Of a stretch of DNA of 64,000 bases, positions 17,743 through 25,291 are shown one piece after another (the stretch's first letter is position 1; each line of letters begins with the position of its first letter). Origin of the DNA: an uncultured Eubacteriales bacterium (GTDB lineage Bacteria > Bacillota > Clostridia > Oscillospirales > Oscillospiraceae); NCBI GenBank assembly GCA_900317905.1, contig ONIN01000003.1:62001-126000 (forward strand). Reading direction: 5' to 3'. The notes under the pieces were generated by a model. It saw only the letters and a list, made by a program, of their open reading frames with translations. It did no database searches and was not told where the DNA came from. Made by a program: the position numbers and the translations under genes.

Positions 17743-18980
17743 GTGGTTTCCCTCCTCCGGTTCACGATGACGGTCAGCACCGCCAGCACCGCTGCCGCCA
17801 CCAGCGCCGCCAGGAAGATGTTGGCGTTGGGGAGAAAGCTCGTTGTGCCGTCGCTGTTCACGATTGTCTCGGCGTTTTTCAAAACCGCCGCGCCGATGAA
17901 GGGGCCGATGAGCCCCGGAATGAACACCTGTCCGATGATGCGCACGCCCTGGAACTGGCCGGAGCGGTTTTCCGGGATCAAGTCGCGGATCTGGGCGCCG
18001 AAGACGCTCATGCCGCAGAGATAGCCGCACATCATCAAAAGGGAGCCGACGAACACCGGCGCCGTGGCTCGGAACGCCAGAAGCAGCGCGTAGCCCGCAC
18101 CAAGCATCAGCAGCACCGGCCAGATGCTGAACCGGAAGCCCTTTTGATCGTACAGCCGTCCATAAAACACCGTCACCGCCGCTGCCAGGATGATCGCCGG
18201 GGCCAGGATCAGGACGTAGTTCGCCATGCCCAGGCTCTGCTCGTAGTAGATCAGCAGATAGGGCATGAAGATCTGGATGGAGATGCCGAAGACCGCAAAG
18301 AGCCCCAGCACCAGATAGAGTCTGCCGTTGGCCCGGATGGTGGACGGCCGGAAGCTGTAAAGCAGCGTCTCGCCGTAGCTTGCCTTCACCGGTCGGAGAT
18401 TCGGGGCATCCTCGATGAGAAACGCACCCGCAAGGCCGATCAGGAAGGTGGCTGCACCGATGATGTAATAGATCACCCGCCAGGAGCCCCAGCGGGTCAG
18501 ATCAAAGCTCATGAAACTGCCGAAAACGATGAGGATCGAAAGGAGCGGCATCATGGAGTTGACACCCTCGATCTTGCCGCGGTTCGTTGCGTCGCCCCGG
18601 TCGGTGAGCCAGGCGTTGTAGGCAGCGTCGTTGGCGGTGGAGCCGAAGAAGGTCATGACGCAGTCCATGACGATGACCATGAGGACGCTTTTCAGCCACG
18701 CGAAGCTCACGATGGTGAGTCCCCAGATCATGTAGCCCACGGTCATGAAGGCCTTGCGCTTGCCCACCTTGTCCGACACCGCGCCCATGAGGATCGTGGT
18801 CAGGGCGGCGGTCACGGCGCTGGCCATGACCATGGCGGAGATCTCAGAGGCGGAGGCGTGGAACATGTGGTAGATGAACACGTTGAAGTACATGTTCTCC
18901 ACCACCCAGGCCACCTGCCCCATGAGTCCGAAGATCACCATGGCGACCCAGAATTTTCGATTCAGGCCCGACGGCTGCAC
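17739..18980 (-). CDS. Major facilitator superfamily transporter
   Basis: The protein is a 413-residue membrane transporter with about 12 hydrophobic helices. Between helices 2 and 3 it has a GAVSDKVGKRKAF loop, the MFS signature. A short DRGDATNRGKIEGVNS loop lies mid-protein. The layout resembles the SLC45/GPH-like sugar-transport branch but no substrate can be assigned. I chose the GTG at 18980 because GGAGG lies 8 nt before it; the GTG at 18986 would be only 2 nt from that site. It sits between rseP and the GNAT gene in one operon. Confidence 0.88.
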   Translation of the reverse strand: MQPSGLNRKFWVAMVIFGLMGQVAWVVENMYFNVFIYHMFHASASEISAMVMASAVTAALTTILMGAVSDKVGKRKAFMTVGYMIWGLTIVSFAWLKSVLMVIVMDCVMTFFGSTANDAAYNAWLTDRGDATNRGKIEGVNSMMPLLSILIVFGSFMSFDLTRWGSWRVIYYIIGAATFLIGLAGAFLIEDAPNLRPVKASYGETLLYSFRPSTIRANGRLYLVLGLFAVFGISIQIFMPYLLIYYEQSLGMANYVLILAPAIILAAAVTVFYGRLYDQKGFRFSIWPVLLMLGAGYALLLAFRATAPVFVGSLLMMCGYLCGMSVFGAQIRDLIPENRSGQFQGVRIIGQVFIPGLIGPFIGAAVLKNAETIVNSDGTTSFLPNANIFLAALVAAAVLAVLTVIVNRRRETT

Positions 18981-18998
18981 GGCCACGCCCTCCTTTTC

Positions 18999-20051
18999 TT
19001 ATTTCGTCACGATGCGGAAGATGTCCTGATACATCACAAATGCCATCAACGCCAGCAGCAGCACCATGCCGCCGGTGTGGATATAGCCCTCGATGCGGGG
19101 GTCGACTTTCTTTCGGATGATGCGCTCGATGATCCAGGTGACCACCAGCAGGAACACGCGGCCGCCGTCCAGCGCCGGGATGGGCAGCATGTTCATCACC
19201 GCCAGGTTCACGGCGATGAAGGCCATGAAGTAGGCAATGTTCAAAAGGGCGTCCGCGACGCCGGCACTCTCCTGCCCCACGTCGTTGATCATGCTGACGA
19301 TGCCCACCGGGCCGGAGAGATCCTTGACTCCCACCACGCCGGCGAACAGATCCCGCAGGCTGTTATAGACCATGCGCACGAAGTCCAGCGCGCAGTACCA
19401 GCTGTACTGCAGCTTCTGGCCGAAGTTCATCTCCTGCACGCCGAAGCGGAAGCCGTAATACTGTCCCTCCTCGCCGGGATACTCCAGAAGCTTCAGCTCG
19501 AAGTGTTTCAGCTCCACCTTCTCACCGTCGCGGATCACCACGATGTCGTGGGAGCCATTGCCCCGGGCCAGATACTCCGACACGTTGCTGGAGAAGTAGA
19601 TCCGGTGGCCGTCGATCTTATAAAACTGGTCCCCCACATGGAGACCGTCAGCGCTCTCATAGGGGCAGCCCTCGAAAAACTCCGTGATGACCGGGGTGCT
19701 GTAAGCTCTGGCAGAGGAAAAGACGATCACCAGCAGCACCAGGCCGATCAGGAAGTTCATGAAGGAGCCCGCCACCAGGATGATCAGCCGCTTCCAGGCC
19801 GGCTGGCTGGAGAAGGCGCGCTCGTCACCCTCCACGGCCTCGTTTTCACCAGTCATGGCGCAGTAGCCGCCGATGGGCAGGGCTCTGAGGGCATAGAGGG
19901 TCTCCCCTTTTTGTTTTTTCCACAATGCCGGGCCCATGCCGATGGAAAATTCCTCCACCCGCACGCCGCAGGCCTTGGCGGCCGCGAAATGCCCGAACTC
20001 GTGGACGGCGATGAGGATCCCGAAACCCAGGATCGCGAGGAGAATATACAT
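18999..20051 (-). CDS. rseP: Site-2 membrane metalloprotease RseP
   Basis: This M50-family intramembrane zinc protease cleaves membrane-bound anti-sigma factors or remnant signal peptides. The 350 residues have the zinc motif HEFGH (His17, Glu18, His21) in the first membrane helix. A membrane segment near 90-110 follows, then an extracytoplasmic PDZ domain (about 125-210). The second catalytic motif NMLPIPALDGGRV is in a later helix. The ATG at 20051 follows AAAGGA. Its place immediately downstream of dxr in a uppS-cdsA-dxr-rseP series is the canonical bacterial order. Confidence 0.95.
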   Translation of the reverse strand: MYILLAILGFGILIAVHEFGHFAAAKACGVRVEEFSIGMGPALWKKQKGETLYALRALPIGGYCAMTGENEAVEGDERAFSSQPAWKRLIILVAGSFMNFLIGLVLLVIVFSSARAYSTPVITEFFEGCPYESADGLHVGDQFYKIDGHRIYFSSNVSEYLARGNGSHDIVVIRDGEKVELKHFELKLLEYPGEEGQYYGFRFGVQEMNFGQKLQYSWYCALDFVRMVYNSLRDLFAGVVGVKDLSGPVGIVSMINDVGQESAGVADALLNIAYFMAFIAVNLAVMNMLPIPALDGGRVFLLVVTWIIERIIRKKVDPRIEGYIHTGGMVLLLALMAFVMYQDIFRIVTK

Positions 20052-20077
20052 GGGATGTTCCTTTCAGAAACGAAGAA

Positions 20078-21226
20078 TTACTGCTTGAAATACGCTCTTA
20101 CGAAGGCGCGTGCCTCTTGGTCGGCGGCGAGGATGGCGTCCAGATCCGGGTTCTCGGTTCTCGGAACCGTCTGCACCGCCGCGGCGACGCTGTCGTAAAT
20201 ATCATTATACCCGATCTTATGATCCAGAAACAGATGCACCGCCACCTCGTTGGCCGCGTTCATGACCGCTGCGTCGGTGCCGCCGTTTCTGGCGCACTGG
20301 ATGGCCAGCGCCAGGCAGGGCAGCTTTTCGAAGTCCGGGGCGTAGAAGTTCAACCCCTTCCCTAATTTCGTGAAGTCCAGCCGCTCACTCATGCTGGCGA
20401 CACGATTGGGATAGGTCAGCGCATACTGGATGGGCAGGCCCATATCCGGCACGCCCAGCTGGGCGATGACGGTGCCGTCCACCAGCTCCACCATGGAGTG
20501 GACGATGCTCTCGGGGTGGATCAGCACCTCGATGCCGTCCGGCGTAGTGCCGAACAGATGCATGGCCTCGATGAATTCCAGGCCCTTGTTCATCATGGTG
20601 GCGCTGTCCACGCTGATCTTCGCGCCCATGCTCCAGTTGGGATGGCGCACGGCCTGCTCGGGAGTCACATCCTTGGTCTGCTCTCTGCTCCAGCCTCTAA
20701 AGGGGCCGCCGGAGCCGGTGAGCAGGACTTTCCGCAGCTCGCCCTTCCTGCCGGTGAGGCACTGGAAGATGGCGCTGTGCTCCGAATCCACGGGAACGAT
20801 CTCCGCGCCGCAGTCCGCCGCCCGCTGCATGACGATGGAGCCGGCGCAGACCAGGGTCTCCTTGTTGGCCAGAGCGATGCGGCGCTTCTTTTTGATGGCC
20901 TCCAGCGTGGGCTTCAGGCCGACGGCGCCGGAGACGGCAGTGACCACGGCGTCGGTGTCGGAGATCACAGCGGCCTCCACCAATGCGTGCTCGCCGCCCC
21001 AGACCTTGATATCGGTATCGGCAAGGGCGGTTTTCAATTCCTTCGCCGCGCTCTCGTCGGTGACGGCGACCATGGCGGGGCGCAGTTTTCTCGCCTGCTC
21101 CTCCGCCAGCTTGATGCTGCGGTTGGTGCTGATGGCCCGCACCTGCAGGCCCAAATGCTCCGCCACGGCCACGGTCTGCCGACCGATGCTGCCGGTGGAG
21201 CCCAGAATCGAAATGGATCGTACCAT
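20078..21226 (-). CDS. dxr: 1-deoxy-D-xylulose 5-phosphate reductoisomerase
   Basis: Dxr makes 2-C-methyl-D-erythritol 4-phosphate, the second step of the MEP isoprenoid pathway, using NADPH and a divalent metal. The 382-residue protein starts with the Rossmann motif ILGSTGSIG (9-15). It also contains the metal site VDSEHSAIFQCL and the flexible-loop region RHPNWSMGAKISVDSATMMNKGLE. The start ATG at 21226 follows AGAAAGG by 7 nt; the longer frame would read through a hairpin repeat. It feeds isoprenoid precursors to UppS in the same operon. Confidence 0.96.
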   Translation of the reverse strand: MVRSISILGSTGSIGRQTVAVAEHLGLQVRAISTNRSIKLAEEQARKLRPAMVAVTDESAAKELKTALADTDIKVWGGEHALVEAAVISDTDAVVTAVSGAVGLKPTLEAIKKKRRIALANKETLVCAGSIVMQRAADCGAEIVPVDSEHSAIFQCLTGRKGELRKVLLTGSGGPFRGWSREQTKDVTPEQAVRHPNWSMGAKISVDSATMMNKGLEFIEAMHLFGTTPDGIEVLIHPESIVHSMVELVDGTVIAQLGVPDMGLPIQYALTYPNRVASMSERLDFTKLGKGLNFYAPDFEKLPCLALAIQCARNGGTDAAVMNAANEVAVHLFLDHKIGYNDIYDSVAAAVQTVPRTENPDLDAILAADQEARAFVRAYFKQ

Positions 21227-21260
21227 AATCTTACCTTTCTTAATTGCGTTGGAATGGAGA

Positions 21261-21292
21261 TTTAGGGCGGGACACGTGCACCCCGCCCTATT
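21261..21292. repeat. GC-rich hairpin repeat between cdsA and dxr
   Basis: TAGGGCGGG/CCCGCCCTA (21263-21271 and 21282-21290) with a 10-nt loop lies in the 78-nt gap. It shares the TAGGGCGGG core with the larger inverted repeat at 22219-22293. Confidence 0.75.
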
Positions 21293-21304
21293 TCCTGTCA
21301 TTTT

Positions 21305-22141
21305 TCAGCTTACCATGACCCCGATGGCAGGCCAGAGAATCACCAGCAGCTCCAGCAGGGGCGCAGTGAAGATGGTGCTGTCGAAGCGATCCAGCATGCC
21401 GCCGTGGCCGGGCAGCAGGTTAGAATAGTCCTTCACGCCGTACTCCCGCTTGATGGCGGAGAAGGCCAGATCGCCCATCTGTCCGGCGAGGGAGCCCAGC
21501 AGGCCGTAGACCATCATGCCGAGGAAGTTTACATAATAACCACAGAGCTTCAGCACCAGACCGTACAGCAGCGCGCCGACGATGGCCGCCAGCAGACCGC
21601 CCACGGCGCCCTCGATGCTCTTGTTGGGGCTCAGATGCGGGGCCAGCTTCCGCTTGCCCATGGCGTTGCCCACGAAGAAGGCGCCGGAGTCGCTGATCCA
21701 AACGATAATGAAGGTCAGGAGGATGTAAGGTGCCTTTGGAGCGTGCTGCCCCAGCCGCACCAGGGAGGTCAGCAGATAAGGGATCAGCAGGCCCGCGGTG
21801 AACACCAGCGCAGGCTCCACGAAGTGCATGCGGTTGTTTTCGCTGCGGAAGGTGCGCATCATCTCTCCGAACATGACCACCAGCAGCAGCCATGCCGCCA
21901 GCTTCAAAGCCACGTCGCCGAAGCCGAAGACGGTGCCCATGGGGATCAAAACGGCGGCCACTCCGGCGTAGATGCCGAAGCGCTTGCGGAAGCGGGAGCC
22001 CATGGTGGTGTGCAGCAGCTCCCAGGCGCTGAATGCCGCCATGACGGAGACCACGATGGCCCAGCCCCACAGCGGTGCGAAAAAGATTACGGCCAGCAGT
22101 GCCGGAATGCCGATCCCGGCAACGATCAGTCTGTTTTTCAT
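21305..22141 (-). CDS. cdsA: Phosphatidate cytidylyltransferase
   Basis: CdsA makes CDP-diacylglycerol from phosphatidate and CTP at the membrane, the branch point of phospholipid synthesis. The 278-residue protein is highly hydrophobic, with about eight helices. It has the family signature SDSGAFFVGNAMGKRKL...SPNKSIEGAVGG around residues 150-182 and the C-terminal KDYSNLLPGHGGMLDRFDS motif. AAGGA lies 11 nt before the ATG. It is flanked by uppS and dxr in the usual order, although hairpin repeats occupy both gaps. Confidence 0.96.
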   Translation of the reverse strand: MKNRLIVAGIGIPALLAVIFFAPLWGWAIVVSVMAAFSAWELLHTTMGSRFRKRFGIYAGVAAVLIPMGTVFGFGDVALKLAAWLLLVVMFGEMMRTFRSENNRMHFVEPALVFTAGLLIPYLLTSLVRLGQHAPKAPYILLTFIIVWISDSGAFFVGNAMGKRKLAPHLSPNKSIEGAVGGLLAAIVGALLYGLVLKLCGYYVNFLGMMVYGLLGSLAGQMGDLAFSAIKREYGVKDYSNLLPGHGGMLDRFDSTIFTAPLLELLVILWPAIGVMVS

Positions 22142-22218
22142 GTTTCTCTGTCCTTTACTGGTTGATGTGAGAAAGGGAATTCAAATTCAAGTTTAACAGG
22201 ATGTTGAAATGATCCACC

Positions 22219-22293
22219 GTAGGGCGGGGACCTGTGCCCCGCCGTTACATGGGCAGCACATTCAACGCGGCGGGGCACAGGTCCCCGCCCTAC
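22219..22293. repeat. 26-bp perfect inverted repeat between uppS and cdsA
   Basis: Two 26-nt arms (22219-22244 and 22268-22293) are exact reverse complements beginning GTAGGGCGGGGACCTGTG and are separated by 23 nt. This large GC-rich hairpin interrupts the operon gap and has no T-run. Confidence 0.85.
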
Positions 22294-22325
22294 AAGGAGC
22301 GAGCGTGAAACGCCCAATTTACCGC

Positions 22326-23069
22326 TCATTTCACCCCACCGAAGCGGCGGTCTCTTCTCTGGAACTCGATGATGGCGTCGTCCATGTCCCGCTCGGAGAA
22401 ATCCGGCCAGAGGACGTCGGTGAAATAGAGCTCCGAATAGGCGCCCTGCCAGGGAAGGAAGTTCGAAAGCCGCTCTTCCCCACTGGTTCGGATGATCAGA
22501 TCCGGATCCGGGATGCCGGTGGAGTAGAGCAGACTGGAGAAATAGTCCTCCGTCAGCTCCGGGGCCTCGCCGGTTTGATACAGTTCCGCGTATTTCCGCA
22601 CGGCGTGGAGGATCTCGTCCCGGCCGCCGTAGTTGATGCAGAGATTCAGCTGGCATCCGTCGTGGCGGCTGCTCTCGGCTCTGGCGTCGGCCATGAGCTG
22701 CTGCAGAGCCGGAGACAGGGCCGTCAGCTCTCCGAAGAAGTCCATGCGGATGCCGTCGCGCTTCATGACCTCGATGGATTCGACGATGTAGCGCTCAAAA
22801 AGATCCATCAGCGTCCGAACCTCGTCGTCCGGCCGCTTCCAGTTTTCCGTGGAAAAGGCGTAGAGGGTCAGATACTCGATGCCGATGTCCTTGCAGTAAT
22901 TGGCGATCTTCCGCACGGTCTCGGCGCCCACGGCGTGGCCGGCGGTTCTCGGAAGTCCCCGCTTTTTCGCCCAGCGGCCGTTGCCGTCTAAGATAATGCC
23001 GATGTGCTTCGGCAGACGGTCGAAGTCCACCTCCGGTTTCGTCCCGGTTTTCTTTTGAAACAATGCCAT
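22326..23069 (-). CDS. uppS: Isoprenyl transferase (undecaprenyl diphosphate synthase)
   Basis: UppS condenses isopentenyl diphosphate onto farnesyl diphosphate to make the C55 carrier lipid for peptidoglycan and wall polymers. The 247-residue cis-prenyltransferase has HIGIILDGNGRWAKKRGL with the catalytic Asp28. It also has HAVGAETVRKI, the YAFSTENWKRP motif, LCINYGGRDEI, and the C-terminal PDPDLIIRTSGEERLSNFLPWQ motif. GGAGA precedes the ATG. It follows frr in the operon, with a terminator-like hairpin in between. Confidence 0.96.
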   Translation of the reverse strand: MALFQKKTGTKPEVDFDRLPKHIGIILDGNGRWAKKRGLPRTAGHAVGAETVRKIANYCKDIGIEYLTLYAFSTENWKRPDDEVRTLMDLFERYIVESIEVMKRDGIRMDFFGELTALSPALQQLMADARAESSRHDGCQLNLCINYGGRDEILHAVRKYAELYQTGEAPELTEDYFSSLLYSTGIPDPDLIIRTSGEERLSNFLPWQGAYSELYFTDVLWPDFSERDMDDAIIEFQRRDRRFGGVK

Positions 23070-23092
23070 AGCTTTTTCTCCAGTCTATGCTC

Positions 23093-23119
23093 AAAAAGGG
23101 GATCAAAGATCCCCTTTTT
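23093..23119 (-). terminator. Intra-operon terminator or attenuator between frr and uppS
   Basis: AAAAAGGGGATC/GATCCCCTTTTT (23093-23104 and 23108-23119) is a perfect 12-bp hairpin with a 3-nt loop and a T-run on either strand. It lies in a 66-nt gap between two co-directional genes, so it likely reduces readthrough into uppS. Confidence 0.85.
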
Positions 23120-23135
23120 GTCATTTGTATGGGAA

Positions 23136-23690
23136 TTAAAGCTCCATGAGCTCCTTCTCTTTGTCGTCCGCGATCTTCTCGACTTCCTTGATATAGTCGT
23201 CGGTCATCTTCTGCATATCCTTCTCGACGTCCTTGAAGTCGTCCTCGGTGATCTCGGATTTCTTCTTCTGAGCCTTGAACTTATCCATGGCGTCGCGGCG
23301 GATGTTGCGGACGGCCACCTTGGCCTCCTCGCCGTACTTCTTCACCTGCTTGGCCAGATCCTTACGGCGCTCCTCGGTCAGCTGCGGGAACACCAGACGG
23401 ATGGCGCGGCCGTCGTTCTGGGGGTTGATGCCCAGCTCGGAGGCCTGGATGGCCTTCTCGATGGCCTTGAGGGCAGAGGCGTCCCAGGGCTGGATCAGCA
23501 GGCTGCGGGCGTCGGGCACGCTGATGGAAGCCACCTGATTGATCGGGGTGTCGGTGCCATAGTATTCCACGGTGATCCGGTCCAGCACGGCGGGATTGGC
23601 CTTACCGGCGCGGACAGAGGCGAGCTGCTCTTTGAGGAACTCGCAGGTACGTTTCATTTTCCTCTCAAAATCCTGATAATCGACTGACAT
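23136..23690 (-). CDS. frr: Ribosome recycling factor
   Basis: Frr, with EF-G, splits post-termination ribosomes. The 184-residue length is standard. Typical segments are the N-terminal FLKEQLASVRAGKANPAVLDRITVEYYGTDTPINQ region (residues 19-53) and the LVFPQLTEERRKDLAKQVKKY helix. The C-terminal acidic/lysine-rich coil is also present. GAGGAGGAG lies just before the ATG. It follows pyrH as in most bacteria. Confidence 0.97.
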   Translation of the reverse strand: MSVDYQDFERKMKRTCEFLKEQLASVRAGKANPAVLDRITVEYYGTDTPINQVASISVPDARSLLIQPWDASALKAIEKAIQASELGINPQNDGRAIRLVFPQLTEERRKDLAKQVKKYGEEAKVAVRNIRRDAMDKFKAQKKKSEITEDDFKDVEKDMQKMTDDYIKEVEKIADDKEKELMEL

Positions 23691-23726
23691 GTTGACTCCT
23701 CCTCTATTTTGAAATAAACGTTTTTC

Positions 23727-24446
23727 TTATTTGACCAGTGTGCCAACCGCCTGGCCGGTCACGGCGCGGAGGATGTTCTCCGGCTCCGAGAGGGCAAAGA
23801 CGAACACGGGCAGATGATTGTCCATGGCGAGGCTGGTGGCCGTGGAATCCATGACCGCCAGATGCTGGGCCAGCACCTCGTCGTAGGTGATGTTGTCGTA
23901 CTTCACGGCAGAGGCGTCCACTCTGGGATCGGCACTGTAAACGCCGTCGATGTTTTTGGCCAGCAAAATGGCGTCAGCGTCGATCTCGCAGGCGCGGAGC
24001 ACGGCCGCGGTATCGGTGGAGAAATAGGGGCAGCCTGTGCCGCCGGCGAAGAGGACGACCTTCCCCTCCTCCAGATGCTTCACTGCCCGCTGGCGGGTAT
24101 AGGTCTCGGCAAAGGCGCGCATCTCCGTGGCGGTCTGGACGCGGGCGGGAATGTCCTTCTGCTCCATGACGTCGGAGACGGCAAGGCAGTTCATGACGGT
24201 GGCCAGCATGCCCATGTGGTCGGCTCTGGAGCGCTCCATATAGCCGCCGCCGTCCTTGGCGCCGCGCCAGAAGTTGCCGCCGCCGATGACGACGCCCACC
24301 TGCACGCCCAGCTCGCGGCACTCCTGAATGGCGTCGCAGACCTGAGCGATCATTTTAAAATCAAGACCGGTCTTTTTCTCTCCGGCCAGCGCCTCACCGC
24401 TGATCTTCAGAAGGATGCGGTGATATTTCGGCGTAATGTTTTCCAA
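23727..24446 (-). CDS. pyrH: UMP kinase
   Basis: This hexameric amino-acid-kinase-family enzyme phosphorylates UMP to UDP. The 239 residues show RILLKISGEALAG for phosphate binding, VGVVIGGGNFWRG, ADHMGMLATVMNCLA, and GGTGCPYFSTDTAA. I chose the TTG at 24446 because GAGGGG lies 6 nt before it; a GTG at 24467 has no such site. It heads the minus-strand operon pyrH-frr-uppS-cdsA-dxr-rseP-MFS-GNAT-tadA. The usual upstream rpsB-tsf pair is not present in the adjacent DNA. Confidence 0.95.
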   Translation of the reverse strand: MENITPKYHRILLKISGEALAGEKKTGLDFKMIAQVCDAIQECRELGVQVGVVIGGGNFWRGAKDGGGYMERSRADHMGMLATVMNCLAVSDVMEQKDIPARVQTATEMRAFAETYTRQRAVKHLEEGKVVLFAGGTGCPYFSTDTAAVLRACEIDADAILLAKNIDGVYSADPRVDASAVKYDNITYDEVLAQHLAVMDSTATSLAMDNHLPVFVFALSEPENILRAVTGQAVGTLVK

Positions 24447-24561
24447 TGGTATCCCCTCATTTCGCACAGTTGTGTATCCTATTTTAATATAAAATCCAGA
24501 AAAAGAAAAGGGGGTAAATGTGAAAGTTTAAAAACCGTTGAAATCAGAGGAGAATGCGTGT

Positions 24562-24660
24562 ACAAATTGAAGTTTGTCTGCCAGACCCACATGGCTCGCC
24601 CTCCGGGAGAGCCAAGGGGTGTGCAGCATCATCCTACTCCCCGATAAACTGGAATTTGAA
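24562..24660. repeat. Intergenic repeat, short copy
   Basis: About 99 nt match the two ends of the longer element at 11081-11309, joined at GGGAGAGCCAAGGG. The interior 135-nt foldback of the long copy is missing exactly between two GGGAGAG repeats. Confidence 0.75.
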
Positions 24661-24703
24661 ATCCGTCGAAAACACTTTCAACTCCACACTTAACAGAAAA
24701 ACT

Positions 24704-24733
24704 CCCTCTGCGCGTTATTTTCTGCGCAGAGGG
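24704..24733 (-). terminator. Terminator of the ACT-domain gene
   Basis: CCCTCTGCGC/GCGCAGAGGG (24704-24713 and 24724-24733) is followed on the minus strand by AGTTTTTCTG, 21 nt after the stop. Confidence 0.88.
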
Positions 24734-24753
24734 TGTTTTGATTCGGAATGCTT

Positions 24754-25197
24754 TTACGCTGCCATGACCCGGACGTTGACCACGCCCTTGGTTTTCCTCA
24801 GGGCGGTGAGGAACGCGTCGGTGGTGATGCGCATATGCTCGGTGACGGCGGTGATGGTCACCGGGGCAACGCCGTTGGTGGGGATGCTCTGGTTGATGGT
24901 GAGGATGTTGGCGCCGTTGCCCGCGAAGATCGCCAGCACCGAAGAAAGCACGCCCTGCTGATCCCGCAGCTCCATATTGAAGGTGACCACGCTGCTGTGG
25001 TTCATGTCGTGGAAGGCGCTGACCGCGTCCTTGTATTTATAAAAGGCGCTGCGGCTGATGTCCACCCGCTCCACTGCCTGGGCCACGGTGCGCACCTCGC
25101 CGGTCTCCAGAAGCTCCTTGGCCTGCACCACCTTGGCAAAGACCTCCGGCAGGACGCTGGCCTCCACCAGATAATACTTCGGAACCTTGCTTGCCAT
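24754..25197 (-). CDS. PheB-like ACT-domain protein (UPF0735)
   Basis: The 147-residue protein matches the length and pattern of the UPF0735/PheB family. It has an N-terminal KYYLVEASVLPEVFAKVV segment and a helix-turn-helix-like VAQAVERVDISRSAFYKYKD (about 45-65). A C-terminal ACT domain (about 75-147) begins VVTFNMELRDQQGVLSSVL. ACT domains bind amino acids, so a role in aromatic or branched amino-acid regulation is likely, but the exact target is unknown. ATG 25197 is preceded by AGGAGGAG; the longer frame would cover the promoter. Confidence 0.9.
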   Translation of the reverse strand: MASKVPKYYLVEASVLPEVFAKVVQAKELLETGEVRTVAQAVERVDISRSAFYKYKDAVSAFHDMNHSSVVTFNMELRDQQGVLSSVLAIFAGNGANILTINQSIPTNGVAPVTITAVTEHMRITTDAFLTALRKTKGVVNVRVMAA

Positions 25198-25248
25198 CTC
25201 TCTCCTCCTGTCCGCGCACGAAACACAATTGTACACACTTGCAAAAGG

Positions 25249-25257
25249 ATTATAGCA
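25249..25257 (-). promoter_or_regulatory. Extended -10 promoter of the ACT-domain gene
   Basis: The minus strand reads TGCTATAAT with the -10 hexamer at 25249-25254, about 50 nt before the ATG. Confidence 0.6.
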
Positions 25258-25291
25258 CGTTCCGGAATGAAACACAAGGAAAAGTTGGCGG

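Larger units (their letters stand above)
24447..24753. other. Gene-free region with a short repeat copy and terminator
   Basis: The 307-nt gap upstream of pyrH contains an AT-rich candidate promoter stretch (about 24480-24540) without a convincing box pair. It also holds the 99-nt short repeat copy and the terminator of the ACT-domain gene. No gene is supported. Confidence 0.65.
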
